From Mesorhizobium sp. WSM4306 (lineage in GTDB: Bacteria; Pseudomonadota; Alphaproteobacteria; Rhizobiales; Rhizobiaceae): a DNA stretch of 64,000 nt. Of the stretch, positions 1 through 10,242 are shown piece by piece. The stretch's first letter is position 1; the number at the start of each line of letters is the position of its first letter. A model generated the notes under the pieces. That model made no database searches. It was not told where the DNA came from and saw only the letters and a program-made list of their open reading frames with translations. The stretch spans positions 124,001 to 188,000 of the forward strand of contig NZ_VFTC01000006.1 of NCBI RefSeq assembly GCF_007003975.1, in the 5' to 3' direction. The position numbers were made by a program, and so were the translations under genes.

Positions 1-343
1 CGGCGTCGGCGGTGCCTTCATACCACTGGGTTTCCGAGACACGCTGGCTGGCCGGCAGGATGTCGAAGCTTTCGTTTCGCTCCGGCCGCAGGAAGTTCCA
101 GCCGCGCTGCAGGTGGCGGATCAGCGAATGCGCCTTGTACTGGGTGGCGACGCCGAGGCGGCGAATGCCGGAATTGAGCGCATTGGACAGCGCGAAATCG
201 ATGATGCGCGTCTTGCCGCCGAAATAGACAGCAGGCTTGGCGCGGCGGTCGGTCAATTCCTTGAGCCGGCTGCCGCGGCCGCCGGCCAGTACATAGGCCA
301 TGGCATCGCGCGCCAGCGGCTGGGTTCTCTTCAAGTCTGCCAT
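1..343 (-). CDS. glgC: Glucose-1-phosphate adenylyltransferase, N-terminal part
   Basis: Makes ADP-glucose from glucose-1-phosphate and ATP, the committed step of bacterial glycogen synthesis in the cytoplasm. Only the first 114 codons lie in the window; the 3' end is cut by the left edge. The N-terminus shows the nucleotidyltransferase glycine-rich loop [14 protein letters not shown] followed by [11 protein letters not shown] and the IIDFALSN segment typical of GlgC. The ATG at 343 has a GGGAGG ribosome binding site a few bases upstream. It lies 83 bp downstream of glgB in the same orientation, so it is probably transcribed with glgP and glgB. Confidence 0.93.
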   Translation of the reverse strand, partial: MADLKRTQPLARDAMAYVLAGGRGSRLKELTDRRAKPAVYFGGKTRIIDFALSNALNSGIRRLGVATQYKAHSLIRHLQRGWNFLRPERNESFDILPASQRVSETQWYEGTADA

Positions 344-426
344 TTTTTACCCTCCCAAATTACCAGTCTGGAGCATCGCTCAGTCGCAACGCGCTGACGG
401 ACCTAGGCCGCAGCGAGTTGATGGAT

Positions 427-2640
427 TTAGTCCGCAACGAGTTCAAGCATGATCGTCGACAGCGGCGGCAAAAGCATCGTTGCCGAAATGCCTCCTCCCT
501 CCGCCCTGGCTTCGACCACGCCGCCATTGCCCTTGCCCGAACCACCATAGTCCGAAGCGTCTGTGTTGATGATTTCGCGCCATTTGCCGACCTTGGGCAA
601 CGGCACGCGATAATTGTCGCGTGGCACCGGCGTGAAGTTGGAAATAACGGCGATGGGATTGCCATCCGGCGCACTGCGCAGCCAGGCGAAGACCGAGTTT
701 TCCTTGTCGTCGACGATCAGCCAGGAAAAGCCGTCCGGCTCGCAGTCGCGCGCATGTAGCGCCGGGCGCGAGCGGTAGAGGTAGTTGAGGTCGCGCACCG
801 TCTGCCAGACGCCGCGATGCGGGCGGGAGTCGAGCAGGTTCCAGTCGAGCGCGCGCGCCTCGCTCCACTCGCGGCGCTGGGCGAATTCCTGGCCCATGAA
901 CAACAGCTTCTTGCCGGGATAACCCCACATGAAGGCGTAAAAGGCGCGCAAAGTCGCAAACTTCTGCCAGTCGTCGCCGGCCATCTTGCCGAGCAGCGTG
1001 CCTTTGCCGTGCACGACTTCGTCGTGAGAGAGCGGCAGCACGAAATTCTCTGAAAAGGCGTAGGTCAGGCCGAAGGTCAGGTCGTTGTGATGGTGCTTGC
1101 GGAAGATCGGCTCCTTGGCGAAATACTCCAGCGTGTCGTGCATGAAGCCCATGTTCCACTTGAAGCCGAAGCCCAGCCCGCCCTCATGCACCGGCGCCGA
1201 GACCTTTGGCCATGAGGTCGATTCCTCGGCGATGGTCATCACGCCGGGATGGTGGCCGTAGAGCTCCTTGTTCATCTTCTGGAGGAAGGAGACCGCTTCG
1301 AGGTTCTCGCGGCCGCCCTTCTCGTTGGGGATCCATTCGCCGGCCTTGCGTGAGTAATCGAGGTAGAGCATCGAGGCGACCGCGTCGACGCGCAAACCGT
1401 CGACATGGTATTTCTCGGCCCAGAACAGCGCATTGTTGACGAGGAACGACACCACCTCGCGGCGGCCGAAATTGTAGATCGCGGTGTTCCAGTCGGGGTG
1501 GAAACCCTTGCGCGGATCGGCATGCTCGTAGAGCGCTGTGCCGTCGAAATTGGCCAGGCCATGCGCGTCGACCGGGAAATGCGCCGGCACCCAGTCGAGG
1601 ATGACGCCGACGCCGGCGCGGTGCGCACCGTCGACGAAACGGGCGAAGCCGTCCGGGTCGCCAAAGCGCGCCGACGGGGCATAAAGTCCAGTTGTCTGAT
1701 AACCCCAGGACGGGTCATAGGGATGTTCGGAGATCGGCAGGAATTCGATGTGGGTGAAGCCGGTTTCGACGGCATAGGGGATCAGCTGGTCGGCGAGTTC
1801 GTCCCAGGACAGGAAGCTGCCGTCATCGTGCTGCTGCCACGACCCGGCATGGACCTCGTAGATCGATATGGCTTCGCGCCGCGGATCGGCCTTGCGCCAG
1901 TAGCTGCGGTGCGCATCGTCGCCCCATTCATGCGCCGGCGGCACCGCCGTCACCGAAGCGGTGGCCGGGCGCAGCTCGGATTTGAAGGCAAACGGATCGG
2001 CCTTGAGCGGCAGGCGTACGCCATCGGGGGCGATGATCTCGTATTTGTAGGGCCGTCCGGCGCCGATGTCGGGAATGAACAGCTCCCAAATGCCGGTGTC
2101 ACGACGGTCGCGCATCGTGTGCCGGCGGCCATCCCATTCGTTGAAATCGCCGACCACGGAGACGCGGCGCGCATTGGGCGCCCAGACGGCGAAATGCACG
2201 CCCGAGGCGCCTTCATGGTCGATGAGATGGGCGCCGAGCTTGTCGAACAGCCTGAGATGCGACCCTTGGGCGATATAATAGTCATCCATCGGGCCCAGCA
2301 CCGGGCCGAAGGAATAGGGATCGGTCAGCCACCAGTCGCCGCCGGCATTTTTGGCGTGATAGCGCAGCGGCTGGCGTTTGCGGATCGAAACCTTGCCCTC
2401 GAAAAAACCGGCATCGTCGCGACGTGAGAGTTCGCCAACCTCCTTGCCGGTCAACGTGTAGGCGGTGACGAACTCGGCGTTGGGCACGAAACAGCGGGCG
2501 ACGAAGCCCTTGCCGGCTTCATGCACACCCAGAACCGCGAAGGGATCGCCATGCGTACCGGCAACAATCGCCGCGACATCGCCGGCTGGTGCCAGCCCGT
2601 CCGGCCCGCTTGTCGCAGCGGTCACGCGCGGTTTCCTCAT
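427..2640 (-). CDS. glgB: 1,4-alpha-glucan branching enzyme
   Basis: Cuts alpha-1,4 glucan chains and rejoins them as alpha-1,6 branches during glycogen synthesis. The protein is 737 residues, close to the usual 730. All four GH13 conserved regions are visible: DWVPAHFP (I), [10 protein letters not shown] with the catalytic Asp (II), AEEST with the Glu acid/base (III) and [11 protein letters not shown] (IV). An N-terminal CBM48-type module precedes the barrel. I chose the ATG at 2640 because GGGAGGG sits 8 bases before it; a TTG at 2712 in the same frame lacks such a site. The gene follows glgP by about 77 bp and precedes glgC. Confidence 0.94.
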   Translation of the reverse strand: MRKPRVTAATSGPDGLAPAGDVAAIVAGTHGDPFAVLGVHEAGKGFVARCFVPNAEFVTAYTLTGKEVGELSRRDDAGFFEGKVSIRKRQPLRYHAKNAGGDWWLTDPYSFGPVLGPMDDYYIAQGSHLRLFDKLGAHLIDHEGASGVHFAVWAPNARRVSVVGDFNEWDGRRHTMRDRRDTGIWELFIPDIGAGRPYKYEIIAPDGVRLPLKADPFAFKSELRPATASVTAVPPAHEWGDDAHRSYWRKADPRREAISIYEVHAGSWQQHDDGSFLSWDELADQLIPYAVETGFTHIEFLPISEHPYDPSWGYQTTGLYAPSARFGDPDGFARFVDGAHRAGVGVILDWVPAHFPVDAHGLANFDGTALYEHADPRKGFHPDWNTAIYNFGRREVVSFLVNNALFWAEKYHVDGLRVDAVASMLYLDYSRKAGEWIPNEKGGRENLEAVSFLQKMNKELYGHHPGVMTIAEESTSWPKVSAPVHEGGLGFGFKWNMGFMHDTLEYFAKEPIFRKHHHNDLTFGLTYAFSENFVLPLSHDEVVHGKGTLLGKMAGDDWQKFATLRAFYAFMWGYPGKKLLFMGQEFAQRREWSEARALDWNLLDSRPHRGVWQTVRDLNYLYRSRPALHARDCEPDGFSWLIVDDKENSVFAWLRSAPDGNPIAVISNFTPVPRDNYRVPLPKVGKWREIINTDASDYGGSGKGNGGVVEARAEGGGISATMLLPPLSTIMLELVAD

Positions 2641-2717
2641 CAGCCGATTTCCCTCCCGGGGAGCCAGTTCTTGTTCTTGTGCATAAGACCCATTGTTCGT
2701 GGCCTCATGCAATCATA

Positions 2718-5180
2718 TCAGGCGGGTACGTTCCAGATTTCTTTCGCATATTGGCGGATCGTGCGATCGGAAGAGAACCAGCCGACGCGGGCAACGTTGC
2801 GGATGGCGCGTGCGTACCAGTCGGGACTGTTGCGCCAGACGGCGTCGACATCGCGCTGGGTAGCGGCATAGGCGTCGAAATCGGCCGCAACCATGAACCA
2901 GTCGGTGTTGTAGAGACCGTCGATCAGCTCGCGGTAGCGGTCCGGCTGGTCGGGCGAGAACACGCCCGACGAGACGGCGGCGACAGCCTGCGCCAGTTCC
3001 GGCGACCCTTCGATCACGGCGCGCGGGTTGTAGCCATTGCTGCGCCGCTCGGCGACTTCGGCCGTGGTCAGGCCGAAGATGAAGATGTTGTCGTCGCCGA
3101 CGCACTCCTTGATCTCGACATTGGCGCCGTCAAGCGTGCCGATGGTCAAGGCGCCGTTCAGGGCGAACTTCATGTTGCCGGTGCCCGACGCTTCCATGCC
3201 GGCGGTCGAGATCTGTTCGGACAGGTCGGCGGCCGGCATCAGCACTTCGGCCAGGCTGACATTGTAGTTCGGCACGAACACCACTTTCAGCAGGCCGCGT
3301 ACCGACGGGTCGCTGTTGATGACCTTGGCGACGTCGTTGGCGAGTTTGATGATCAGCTTGGCGTTGTGGTAGCTCGGTGCGGCCTTGCCGCCAAAGAACT
3401 TCACGCGTGGCATCCACTCGCGTTCGGGATGAGAGCGGATCTGGTCGTAAAGCGCGATGGCTTCCAGGATATTGAGCAGCTGGCGCTTGTATTCGTGGAT
3501 GCGCTTGACCTGGATGTCGAACAGCGCCGACGGATCGAGCTTGATGCCGAGCCGGTCGGCGACGAGATTGGCGAGCTTGACCTTGTTGGAGCGCTTGACG
3601 GCGGCGAACTTGTCGCGGAAAGCCGCGTCGTCGGCAAAGGCATCGAGCCCCTTGATGGCGTCGATATTGTCGAGGAAGCGGTCGCCGATCGCCTCGCGGG
3701 TAAGCGCGGTGAGGCCTGGATTGCACTGGATCAGCCAGCGCCGCGGCGTGATGCCGTTGGTCTTGTTGTTGATACGGTCGGGATAGAGCTTGTGGAGATC
3801 GGCAAACACCGTCTCCTTCATCAGCTCGGTATGCAGCGCCGAGACGCCGTTGATCGAGTGCGAGCCGACAAAGGCGAGATTGCCCATGCGCACGCGACGG
3901 TCGCCATTTTCCTGGATCAGCGAGATGCGGCTGATCTGCTCACCCGAGAACTGGTTGGTGGCGCGCGCTTCGAGCAGCACCTGCGCATTGATGGCGTAGA
4001 CGATCTGCATGTGGCGCGGCAAAAGCCGCTCGAACAGCGGCACCGGCCAGCTTTCCAGCGCCTCGGGCAGCAGCGTGTGGTTGGTGTAGCCGAAGGTGCG
4101 CTTGGTGATGTCCCAGGCCTGGTCGAAATCCATGCCGTGGACGTCCATCAGCAGGCGCATCAGCTCCGGCACAGCGATCGCCGGATGGGTGTCGTTGAGA
4201 TGGATCGCCGCCTTGTCGGGCAGCGAGACAAGATCGCCATACTGGCTGAGATGGCGCTGGACGATGTCTTGCAGCGAGGCGGTGGAGAAGAAGTATTCCT
4301 GGCGGAGCCTGAGTTCCTGCCCTGCCTTGTGGGAATCGGCGGGGTAAAGCACGCGTGACAAGGCATCGGCCTTGTTGCTTTCGGCCAGGGCGCCGATGTG
4401 GTCGCCGGCGTTGAACTTGTCGAGCAGGATCGGATCGATCGGCATGCCGGACCACAGCCGCAGCGTGTTGACGCGGTTGGCTCGCCAGCCGACCACCGGC
4501 GTGTCGTAGGCGACGGCCTGGACATGCTCGGTCGGCTTCCAGACGTGACGTTCAAGCCTTCCGTCCTTGGAGGTGATCGATTCCACCGAACCGCCGAAGC
4601 CGACCTCGAAGGCGCGCTCGCGGCGTTCGAACTCCCAGGGGTTGCCGTGGTCGAGCCAGGTCTCGGGCAGTTCGACCTGCCAGCCGTCATGGATTTCCTG
4701 GCGGAACATGCCGTTGGCGTAGCGAATGCCGTAGCCATGCGCGGGAATGTCGACAGTCGCCATGCTTTCCATGAAGCAGGCGGCGAGCCGGCCGAGACCG
4801 CCATTGCCGAGCGCGGCGTCCGGCTCGAGCCCGGCGATGAGGTCGAGGTCGACGCCCAGCGACTTCAACGCCTCGCGCATATTGTCCATCAGGCCGAGAT
4901 TGGAGAAGGCGTCGCGCATCAGCCGGCCGATGAGGAATTCGAGCGACAGGTAATAGACGCGCTTTTCCTGCTGGGCGTAGGCCTCCTGCGTCGCCTGCAT
5001 CCAGTGGTCGACGATGCGGTCGCGCACGACCTTGATCGAGGCGGTCAACCAGTCATATTGCGTGGCGACATTGGTGCCCTTGCCGACCCGGTATTTGAGG
5101 GCAAGCAAGACTTCGTCGGCCAGCGTCTTGGGATCGGGAATTTCGAGAACAGGGGCTTTGGCTGTCATTGTTCGCGTCAT
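2718..5180 (-). CDS. glgP: Glycogen phosphorylase
   Basis: Releases glucose-1-phosphate from glycogen using orthophosphate and pyridoxal phosphate. The 820-residue length fits the GT35 family. The PLP-site segment EASGTGNMKFALNG, with the Schiff-base lysine, is present near the C-terminus, together with the KRIHEYKRQLLN motif. The ATG at 5180 is preceded by GAGAGG; another ATG four codons in (5168) is possible, and a longer frame extends to 5339 without a good start. It is the first gene of the minus-strand glgP-glgB-glgC group, so breakdown and synthesis enzymes share a transcript. The 142 bp upstream (5181-5322) should hold its promoter; I recognise no specific site there. Confidence 0.94.
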   Translation of the reverse strand: MTRTMTAKAPVLEIPDPKTLADEVLLALKYRVGKGTNVATQYDWLTASIKVVRDRIVDHWMQATQEAYAQQEKRVYYLSLEFLIGRLMRDAFSNLGLMDNMREALKSLGVDLDLIAGLEPDAALGNGGLGRLAACFMESMATVDIPAHGYGIRYANGMFRQEIHDGWQVELPETWLDHGNPWEFERRERAFEVGFGGSVESITSKDGRLERHVWKPTEHVQAVAYDTPVVGWRANRVNTLRLWSGMPIDPILLDKFNAGDHIGALAESNKADALSRVLYPADSHKAGQELRLRQEYFFSTASLQDIVQRHLSQYGDLVSLPDKAAIHLNDTHPAIAVPELMRLLMDVHGMDFDQAWDITKRTFGYTNHTLLPEALESWPVPLFERLLPRHMQIVYAINAQVLLEARATNQFSGEQISRISLIQENGDRRVRMGNLAFVGSHSINGVSALHTELMKETVFADLHKLYPDRINNKTNGITPRRWLIQCNPGLTALTREAIGDRFLDNIDAIKGLDAFADDAAFRDKFAAVKRSNKVKLANLVADRLGIKLDPSALFDIQVKRIHEYKRQLLNILEAIALYDQIRSHPEREWMPRVKFFGGKAAPSYHNAKLIIKLANDVAKVINSDPSVRGLLKVVFVPNYNVSLAEVLMPAADLSEQISTAGMEASGTGNMKFALNGALTIGTLDGANVEIKECVGDDNIFIFGLTTAEVAERRSNGYNPRAVIEGSPELAQAVAAVSSGVFSPDQPDRYRELIDGLYNTDWFMVAADFDAYAATQRDVDAVWRNSPDWYARAIRNVARVGWFSSDRTIRQYAKEIWNVPA

Positions 5181-5322
5181 ACTGCCTCTCGTGATCGTGC
5201 TGCGATCATACCGGCTTTCGCTCTCAGTCCCAGCCCAACCTAGTGCATTGCAACATACATTCAATCGATTTAGATCGGTATGCCGCCAGTTCCCCCTGCG
5301 GCAATTTATCCGCTGCGCTGGA

Positions 5323-6105
5323 TCAGGCCGCCAGCGCATCCTCCGGCGGCTTCATTGCGCCTGTCATCAGCGCCACGGCATCCGACATCGAAACCTGCTT
5401 GGGGTCGACGACGCAAAGGCGACGTCCCAGCCGATGGATGTGGATGCGGTCGGCCACTTCGAAGACATGCGGCATGTTGTGCGAGATCAGCACGATCGGC
5501 AGGCCGCGTTTCTTGACGTCGAGGATCAGCTCGAGCACGCGGCGGCTTTCCTTGACGCCGAGTGCCGCCGTCGGCTCGTCCATGATCACCACGCGGCTGC
5601 CGAAGGCCGCCGCGCGCGCCACCGCCACGCCCTGGCGCTGGCCGCCGGAAAGCGTTTCCACAGCCTGACTGATATTCTGGATGGTCATCAGCCCGAGTTC
5701 GGTGAGCTTGTCGCGGGCGCGCTTTTCCATCGCCGGACGGTCGAGCATGCGAAACCAGCTGCCGAGCGGACCCGGCTTGCGGATCTCGCGGCCGAGAAAC
5801 ATGTTGTCAGCGATCGACAGCGCGGGCGACAGAGCGAGGTTCTGATAGACCGTCTCGATGCCGGCTTCGCGCGCTTCCATCGGCGATTTGAAGGCAACGA
5901 CTTTGCCTTCAAGCCGGATCTCACCCTCGTCGGGCACGGCGGCACCGGAAATCGCCTTGATCAGCGATGATTTGCCGGCGCCGTTGTCACCGATGACGGC
6001 GAGGATCTCGCCCGGGTAGAGGTCGAAATCGGCATTGTCGAGGGCGGTGACGCGGCCATAGCGCTTGATCAGGCCGCGCGCGGTGAGGATGGGTTCCTGG
6101 GTCAT
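5323..6105 (-). CDS. frcA: Fructose-type sugar ABC transporter ATP-binding protein
   Basis: Energises uptake of fructose and probably related sugars through the inner membrane with FrcC and FrcB. The 260-residue single ABC domain shows Walker A GDNGAGKSS, the signature LSGGQRQGVAVARA and Walker B VVIMDEPTAAL. This one-domain size is that of FrcA of Sinorhizobium meliloti, not the two-domain RbsA/MglA type. The ATG at 6105 lies 2 bp after the frcC stop, so translation is probably coupled. The sugar specificity is inferred from gene order with frcC, frcB, frcR and frcK, not from residues seen here. Confidence 0.87.
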   Translation of the reverse strand: MTQEPILTARGLIKRYGRVTALDNADFDLYPGEILAVIGDNGAGKSSLIKAISGAAVPDEGEIRLEGKVVAFKSPMEAREAGIETVYQNLALSPALSIADNMFLGREIRKPGPLGSWFRMLDRPAMEKRARDKLTELGLMTIQNISQAVETLSGGQRQGVAVARAAAFGSRVVIMDEPTAALGVKESRRVLELILDVKKRGLPIVLISHNMPHVFEVADRIHIHRLGRRLCVVDPKQVSMSDAVALMTGAMKPPEDALAA

Positions 6106-6107
6106 GA

Positions 6108-7169
6108 TTATGCCGAAACCTTTCTGATCCATTGGTCGATCGCCACGGCGCCGATGATCAGCACACCGGTCAGCAGCACCTTCCATTGCGGATCGGCGCC
6201 CAGCATGTTGAGGCCCATCGAGACGACACCGACGATCATCGCGCCGAAAAGCGTGCCGAGGATTGAGCCGCGTCCGCCGAACAGGGAAATACCGCCGATC
6301 ACCGTCGCGGTGATTGCCTGCAGATTGTAGTCGGTGACGGCGGCTGACGGCGAGATCGAGCCGTTGCGACCGATGGAGACCCAGGCAGCGAAAGCGGCGA
6401 TCAGCCCGGCAAGGGTGTAGACCGTCACCAACACCTTCTTGGTCTGGATGCCAGAGAGCTTCGCCGCCTCCTGATCATCGCCAACGGCGTAGACATGGCG
6501 GCCCCATGCCGTGTGGTTGAGCACGTACCAAAGGATCAAAACCAGCACGACCGTGGCGATGACGCCGAGTGTCAGCACCGCCGTGCCGACCTTGAAGCTC
6601 AGGGCAAAGAGATGCAGCAGCGGCGCCTGGGTGTCGACGTCGGTGTCGCGGATCGTCTCGTTGGCCGAATAGATGAAGTTCGTCGCCATGACGATGTTCC
6701 AGGTGCCGAGCGTGACGATGAACGGCGGCAGCTTCATGTAGGCGACCAGCAGGCCGTTGAGCAGGCCGCAAGCAGCGCCTGCGGCAAGTCCGATGGGCAC
6801 TGCGAGCACAGCCGGCATACCGTAGCTGACTGCGCAATTGCCCATGATCACGGCCGAAATCACCATGATCACGCCGATCGACAGGTCGATGCCAGCGGTC
6901 AGGATGACCAGCGTCTGCGCGGCACCGAGGATGCCGACGATGGCGATCTGCTGAAGTATCAACGTCAGCGTGTAGGATGAAAAGAAACGTCCGCCGATGG
7001 CGATGCCGAAAATGGCGATCGACAGGACCAGCACAATCAGCGGCACCGCCGCCGGCGTGGAGTGCAGGAAATGCTGGACGCGTTTGACCGCCGATTTGTG
7101 CTCGTCAAACGCGGCAACGCTTGTATCGCTGCTCGAGAGAACTTTTTCGAATTCCTGAGCCTGAACCAT
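6108..7169 (-). CDS. frcC: Fructose-type sugar ABC transporter permease
   Basis: Inner-membrane channel subunit of the sugar importer, in the BPD_transp_2 (ribose/xylose permease) family. The 353-residue protein has a hydrophilic N-terminus of about 45 residues, then many hydrophobic helices. The glycine-rich loop ATVIGGISLFGGRGSILGT is characteristic of RbsC-like permeases. The ATG at 7169 has GGGGAGGAAAC directly upstream, which decides the start over an upstream in-frame codon at 7196. Gene order is frcB, frcC, frcA, with 157 bp between the frcB stop and this start. Confidence 0.88.
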   Translation of the reverse strand: MVQAQEFEKVLSSSDTSVAAFDEHKSAVKRVQHFLHSTPAAVPLIVLVLSIAIFGIAIGGRFFSSYTLTLILQQIAIVGILGAAQTLVILTAGIDLSIGVIMVISAVIMGNCAVSYGMPAVLAVPIGLAAGAACGLLNGLLVAYMKLPPFIVTLGTWNIVMATNFIYSANETIRDTDVDTQAPLLHLFALSFKVGTAVLTLGVIATVVLVLILWYVLNHTAWGRHVYAVGDDQEAAKLSGIQTKKVLVTVYTLAGLIAAFAAWVSIGRNGSISPSAAVTDYNLQAITATVIGGISLFGGRGSILGTLFGAMIVGVVSMGLNMLGADPQWKVLLTGVLIIGAVAIDQWIRKVSA

Positions 7170-7326
7170 GTTTCCTCCCCTGGGCCTCAGCTCCATGCCG
7201 ACACCCGCTCGCGCCTGTCCGGTCTGCTGCCGGGATTATTCGCGTTTACAGTGGCGCATCGTCCACCCGAAGGGGCCGGGGATCAAGCCCCCGGCCGTCA
7301 GCTTGTTGTTGGCTTTCAGCCAGCCA

Positions 7327-8358
7327 TCAGCCCCAGCATTTGGCGAGGCCTTCCTTGGTGTCGATCGACTTCACGCCATTGGCAGGCTTGTCGGTGACGA
7401 GGTTGACGCCGGTGTCGAAGAAGTTCTTGCCTTCGGTCGGCTTCGGCTTGGTGCCGTCCTTGGCGAAGGCCGCGATCGCCTCGATGCCGAGTGCCGCCAT
7501 CTGCAGCGGATATTGCTGCGAGGTCGCGCCGATGACGCCTTCGGTGACCGACTTCACGCCGGGGCAGCCGCCGTCGACCGAGACGATCAGCACCTGACTT
7601 TCGAGACCGACAGCCTTGAGCGCCTGGTAGGCGCCGACAGCGGCAGGCTCGTTGATGGTGTGGATGACATTGATGGTGTTGTCCTTCTGCAGAAGGTTCT
7701 CCATCGCCTTGCGGCCGCCTTCCTCATTGCCGTTGGTGACGTCGTGGCCGACAATGCGCGCATCGTCCTCATCGCCGATCTTGTTAGGGTCCTTCACGTC
7801 GATGCCGAAGCCCATCATGAAACCCTGGTCGCGCAGCACGTCGACGGTCGGCTGCGACGGCGTCAGGTCGAGGAAGCCGATCTTGGCGTCCTTGGCCTTG
7901 TCGCCGAGGGTCGCGGCAGCCCAGGCGCCGATCAGCTTGCCGGCTTCCAGATTGTCCGTCGCGAAGGTCGCGTCGGCCGCGTCGATCGGGTCAAGCGGGG
8001 TGTCGAGCGCAATCACCAGCAGGCCGGCGTCACGAGCCTTCTTCACCGTCGGTACAATGCCCTTGGTGTCGGACGCGGTGATCAGGATGCCCTTGGCACC
8101 GTCGGCAATGCAGCTTTCGATCGCCGCCACCTGGCTTTCGCTGTCACCGTCGATCTTGCCGGCATAGGTCTTGAGGTCGACGCCAAGTTCCTTGGCCTTG
8201 GCGGTCGCGCCCTCCTTCATCTTGACGAAGAAGGGGTTGGTGTCGGTCTTGGTAATCAGGCAGGCGCCGACGCCGGCGGCCGATGCTGTCGAAGCAAACG
8301 CCATCAGGCCGAGGCCCGCCGCGGCGAACACGGTGGACTTCAATAATGCTTTGGTCAC
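7327..8358 (-). CDS. frcB: Fructose-type sugar ABC transporter periplasmic binding protein
   Basis: Periplasmic sugar-binding protein of the Peripla_BP_4 (ribose-binding) family that delivers substrate to FrcC/FrcA. The 343-residue precursor starts with a clear signal peptide (basic KALLK, then a hydrophobic stretch ending ASTASA before AGVGACLI). The start is a GTG at 8358, chosen because GGGAGGAAGATC lies immediately upstream; upstream in-frame codons would add about 54 residues with no signal character. It is the first gene of the minus-strand frc operon. The 38-bp palindrome at 8468-8505 lies about 110 bp upstream. Confidence 0.88.
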   Translation of the reverse strand: MTKALLKSTVFAAAGLGLMAFASTASAAGVGACLITKTDTNPFFVKMKEGATAKAKELGVDLKTYAGKIDGDSESQVAAIESCIADGAKGILITASDTKGIVPTVKKARDAGLLVIALDTPLDPIDAADATFATDNLEAGKLIGAWAAATLGDKAKDAKIGFLDLTPSQPTVDVLRDQGFMMGFGIDVKDPNKIGDEDDARIVGHDVTNGNEEGGRKAMENLLQKDNTINVIHTINEPAAVGAYQALKAVGLESQVLIVSVDGGCPGVKSVTEGVIGATSQQYPLQMAALGIEAIAAFAKDGTKPKPTEGKNFFDTGVNLVTDKPANGVKSIDTKEGLAKCWG

Positions 8359-8467
8359 GATCTTCCTCCCATGGAACCATGCGGATGCCGCCAACCGGCA
8401 TCTCGAGCGCATCCACTGAAGTTCTCCCAGTGTGGACGCGCCCTCAAAAGACACCAGTCGGCCGGGG

Positions 8468-8505
8468 CTGTCAATAATTAAATCACTCTTATTTATTATT
8501 GACAG
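8468..8505. promoter_or_regulatory. 38-bp inverted repeat, putative FrcR operator
   Basis: Perfect 11-bp arms CTGTCAATAAT (8468-8478) and ATTATTGACAG (8495-8505) flank a 16-bp AT-rich spacer. The match continues inward if one base is skipped. It sits in the 210-bp divergent region between frcB and the ROK regulator gene, about 64 bp before the latter. Known ROK repressors such as NagC and Mlc bind AT-rich imperfect palindromes. The function as operator for both transcripts is inferred from position and symmetry. Confidence 0.6.
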
Positions 8506-8568
8506 CATTGCGTGGTTCACTCATTCTGCCGCAAAAGCAGTAAGAATAAACCAAGGGAAGGAACAAGG

Positions 8569-9795
8569 GTGGAGACCGGCATTGCGAGGCACGGTTCGCC
8601 CGAGGCGGCCGCCAGCCGTCTCCACCGCGGCACCAACCAAAGCGGCATGCGCGACCACAATGAGCGGCTGGTGCTGTCGCTGGTGCGCCAGCATGGCAGC
8701 CTGGCCAAATCAGACATTGCGCGCATGACCGGGCTTTCGGCGCAGACCGTGTCGGTCATCATGCGCGAACTGGAAGAAGATAGCCTGCTGGTGCGCCAGG
8801 CGCCGTTGCGCGGCAAGATCGGCCAGCCTTCCATCCCGATGGCGCTGAACCCCGAAGGCGCCTTCTTCATCGGCCTCAAGATCGGCCGCCGCAGCGCCGA
8901 ACTGGTGCTGATCGATTTTCTTGGGCATGTGCGCTCGATGCTGCAGCACTCCTACCGCTATCCGGCGCCACGCGAGACGGTGGAGTTCGTTACATCGGGC
9001 ATGAAGACGATGCGCGCCGAACTGACACCGGCGCAGGACAAGCGCATTGCCGGGCTCGGCATCGCCATGCCGTTCGAACTGTGGAACTGGGCCGATACGG
9101 CGGGTGCGCCGCGCGACATCATGGACGAATGGCGCCATCGCGACATCCGCGCCGACATCCAGTCGCAATGCGAATTCCCGGTCTATCTGCAGAACGACGC
9201 GACGTCAGCCTGCGGCGCCGAACTGGTGTTCGGCCAAACCGGCGGCGTGCGCGACTTCGTCTATTTCTACATCGGCGCCTTTGCCGGCGGCGGCATCGTG
9301 CTCAACGGCCGGCTGTTCGGCGGACCAACCGGCAATGCCGGGGCGCTGGGCTCGATGCCGGTGCCGGGACCCGATGGCAAGCCGACGCAGCTCATCGACG
9401 TCGCCTCGATCGCCATGCTGGAAAAGGCGCTCGGCGCGCGCGGCATCGACGGCTCCTATCTCTGGACCTCACCGCAGGAATGGGGCGACATCGGCGCCGA
9501 GCTGGACGACTGGATCGCCAGCGCCTCGCGGGCGCTTGCCTACGCCATTGTCGCGGCGTCCTCGGTGATCGATTTCGAGGCGGCCGTGATCGACGGCTGG
9601 ATGCCGCTCGCGGTGCGGCGCCGGCTTGTCGATGCGGTCAGGCAGGCGATCGGCACGATCGACGGCGAAGGCCTGAAGCTGCCGGACGTGCGCGAAGGCA
9701 CCGTCGGCATCCACGCCCGCGCACTGGGTGGCGCCAGCCTGCCGCTGTCCGAACGCTTCCTCATCGGTTCGACCACGATTTCCAGGAGCACCTGA
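8569..9795 (+). CDS. frcR: ROK family transcriptional regulator of the frc genes
   Basis: Probable repressor or sugar-responsive regulator of the fructose operon. The 408-residue protein has an N-terminal winged helix-turn-helix (SLAKSDIARMTGLSAQTVS, about residues 43-61) and a ROK domain with the glycine-rich loop GAFAGGGIVLNGRLFGG. The usual ROK zinc motif CxCGxxGCxE, which normally follows this loop, is not present, so sugar sensing may differ from Mlc/NagC. The start is a GTG at 8569 after GGGAAGGAACAAGG. It overlaps nothing upstream and its TGA abuts the ATG of the next gene, indicating a frcR-mutarotase-frcK operon. Confidence 0.82.
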   Translation: METGIARHGSPEAAASRLHRGTNQSGMRDHNERLVLSLVRQHGSLAKSDIARMTGLSAQTVSVIMRELEEDSLLVRQAPLRGKIGQPSIPMALNPEGAFFIGLKIGRRSAELVLIDFLGHVRSMLQHSYRYPAPRETVEFVTSGMKTMRAELTPAQDKRIAGLGIAMPFELWNWADTAGAPRDIMDEWRHRDIRADIQSQCEFPVYLQNDATSACGAELVFGQTGGVRDFVYFYIGAFAGGGIVLNGRLFGGPTGNAGALGSMPVPGPDGKPTQLIDVASIAMLEKALGARGIDGSYLWTSPQEWGDIGAELDDWIASASRALAYAIVAASSVIDFEAAVIDGWMPLAVRRRLVDAVRQAIGTIDGEGLKLPDVREGTVGIHARALGGASLPLSERFLIGSTTISRST

Positions 9796-10242
9796 ATGCT
9801 GATCGGTATTCCGTCGCTGCTCGGTCCGGAGCTTCTGGCGACCTTGCGCGCCATGGGTCATGGCGACGAAATCGCGCTCGTCGATGGCAACTACCCGGCG
9901 GAAGAACAGGCAAACCGGCTGGTACGAGCCGACGGTCATCACCTGATACCGGTGCTCGACGCCATATTGAGCGTGCTGCCGGTGGACGACTTCGTGCCGG
10001 AAGCGCTGTTTCGCGCCTCGGTCAAAGGCGATCCCTCGGTTGCTGATCCGGTCCACCGCGAGATCGAGGCGATCTGCACCAAGCGTGCTCCGGGCCGCAA
10101 GGTGGTTGCGCTGGCCGGCGCCGACTTCTATTCACGCGTCCGGTCGGCGTATGCGATCGTCGCGACCGGTGAACCCAGGCTCTACGCCAACATCATCATC
10201 CGCAAAGGCGTGATCTATCCGCCGGAAAGTCCTGAGACATGA
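9796..10242 (+). CDS. RbsD/FucU family sugar mutarotase
   Basis: Members of this family interconvert anomers of sugars such as fucose (FucU) or ribose (RbsD) in the cytoplasm, feeding kinases or isomerases. The 148-residue length is typical of FucU. Visible family features are the N-terminal IPSLLGPELLATLRAMGHGDEI segment (cut here mentally as GHGDEI), the ADGHH histidines near residue 48 and the C-terminal YANIIIRKGVI. Its ATG starts right after the frcR stop and its TGA overlaps the frcK ATG (ATGA). The context suggests it presents the correct anomer of the imported sugar to FrcK; the exact sugar is unknown. Confidence 0.8.
   Translation: MLIGIPSLLGPELLATLRAMGHGDEIALVDGNYPAEEQANRLVRADGHHLIPVLDAILSVLPVDDFVPEALFRASVKGDPSVADPVHREIEAICTKRAPGRKVVALAGADFYSRVRSAYAIVATGEPRLYANIIIRKGVIYPPESPET

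Noticed and set aside
2589..4358. 589-codon plus-strand frame opposite glgP
   Set aside because: Antisense to a strongly supported glycogen phosphorylase gene.
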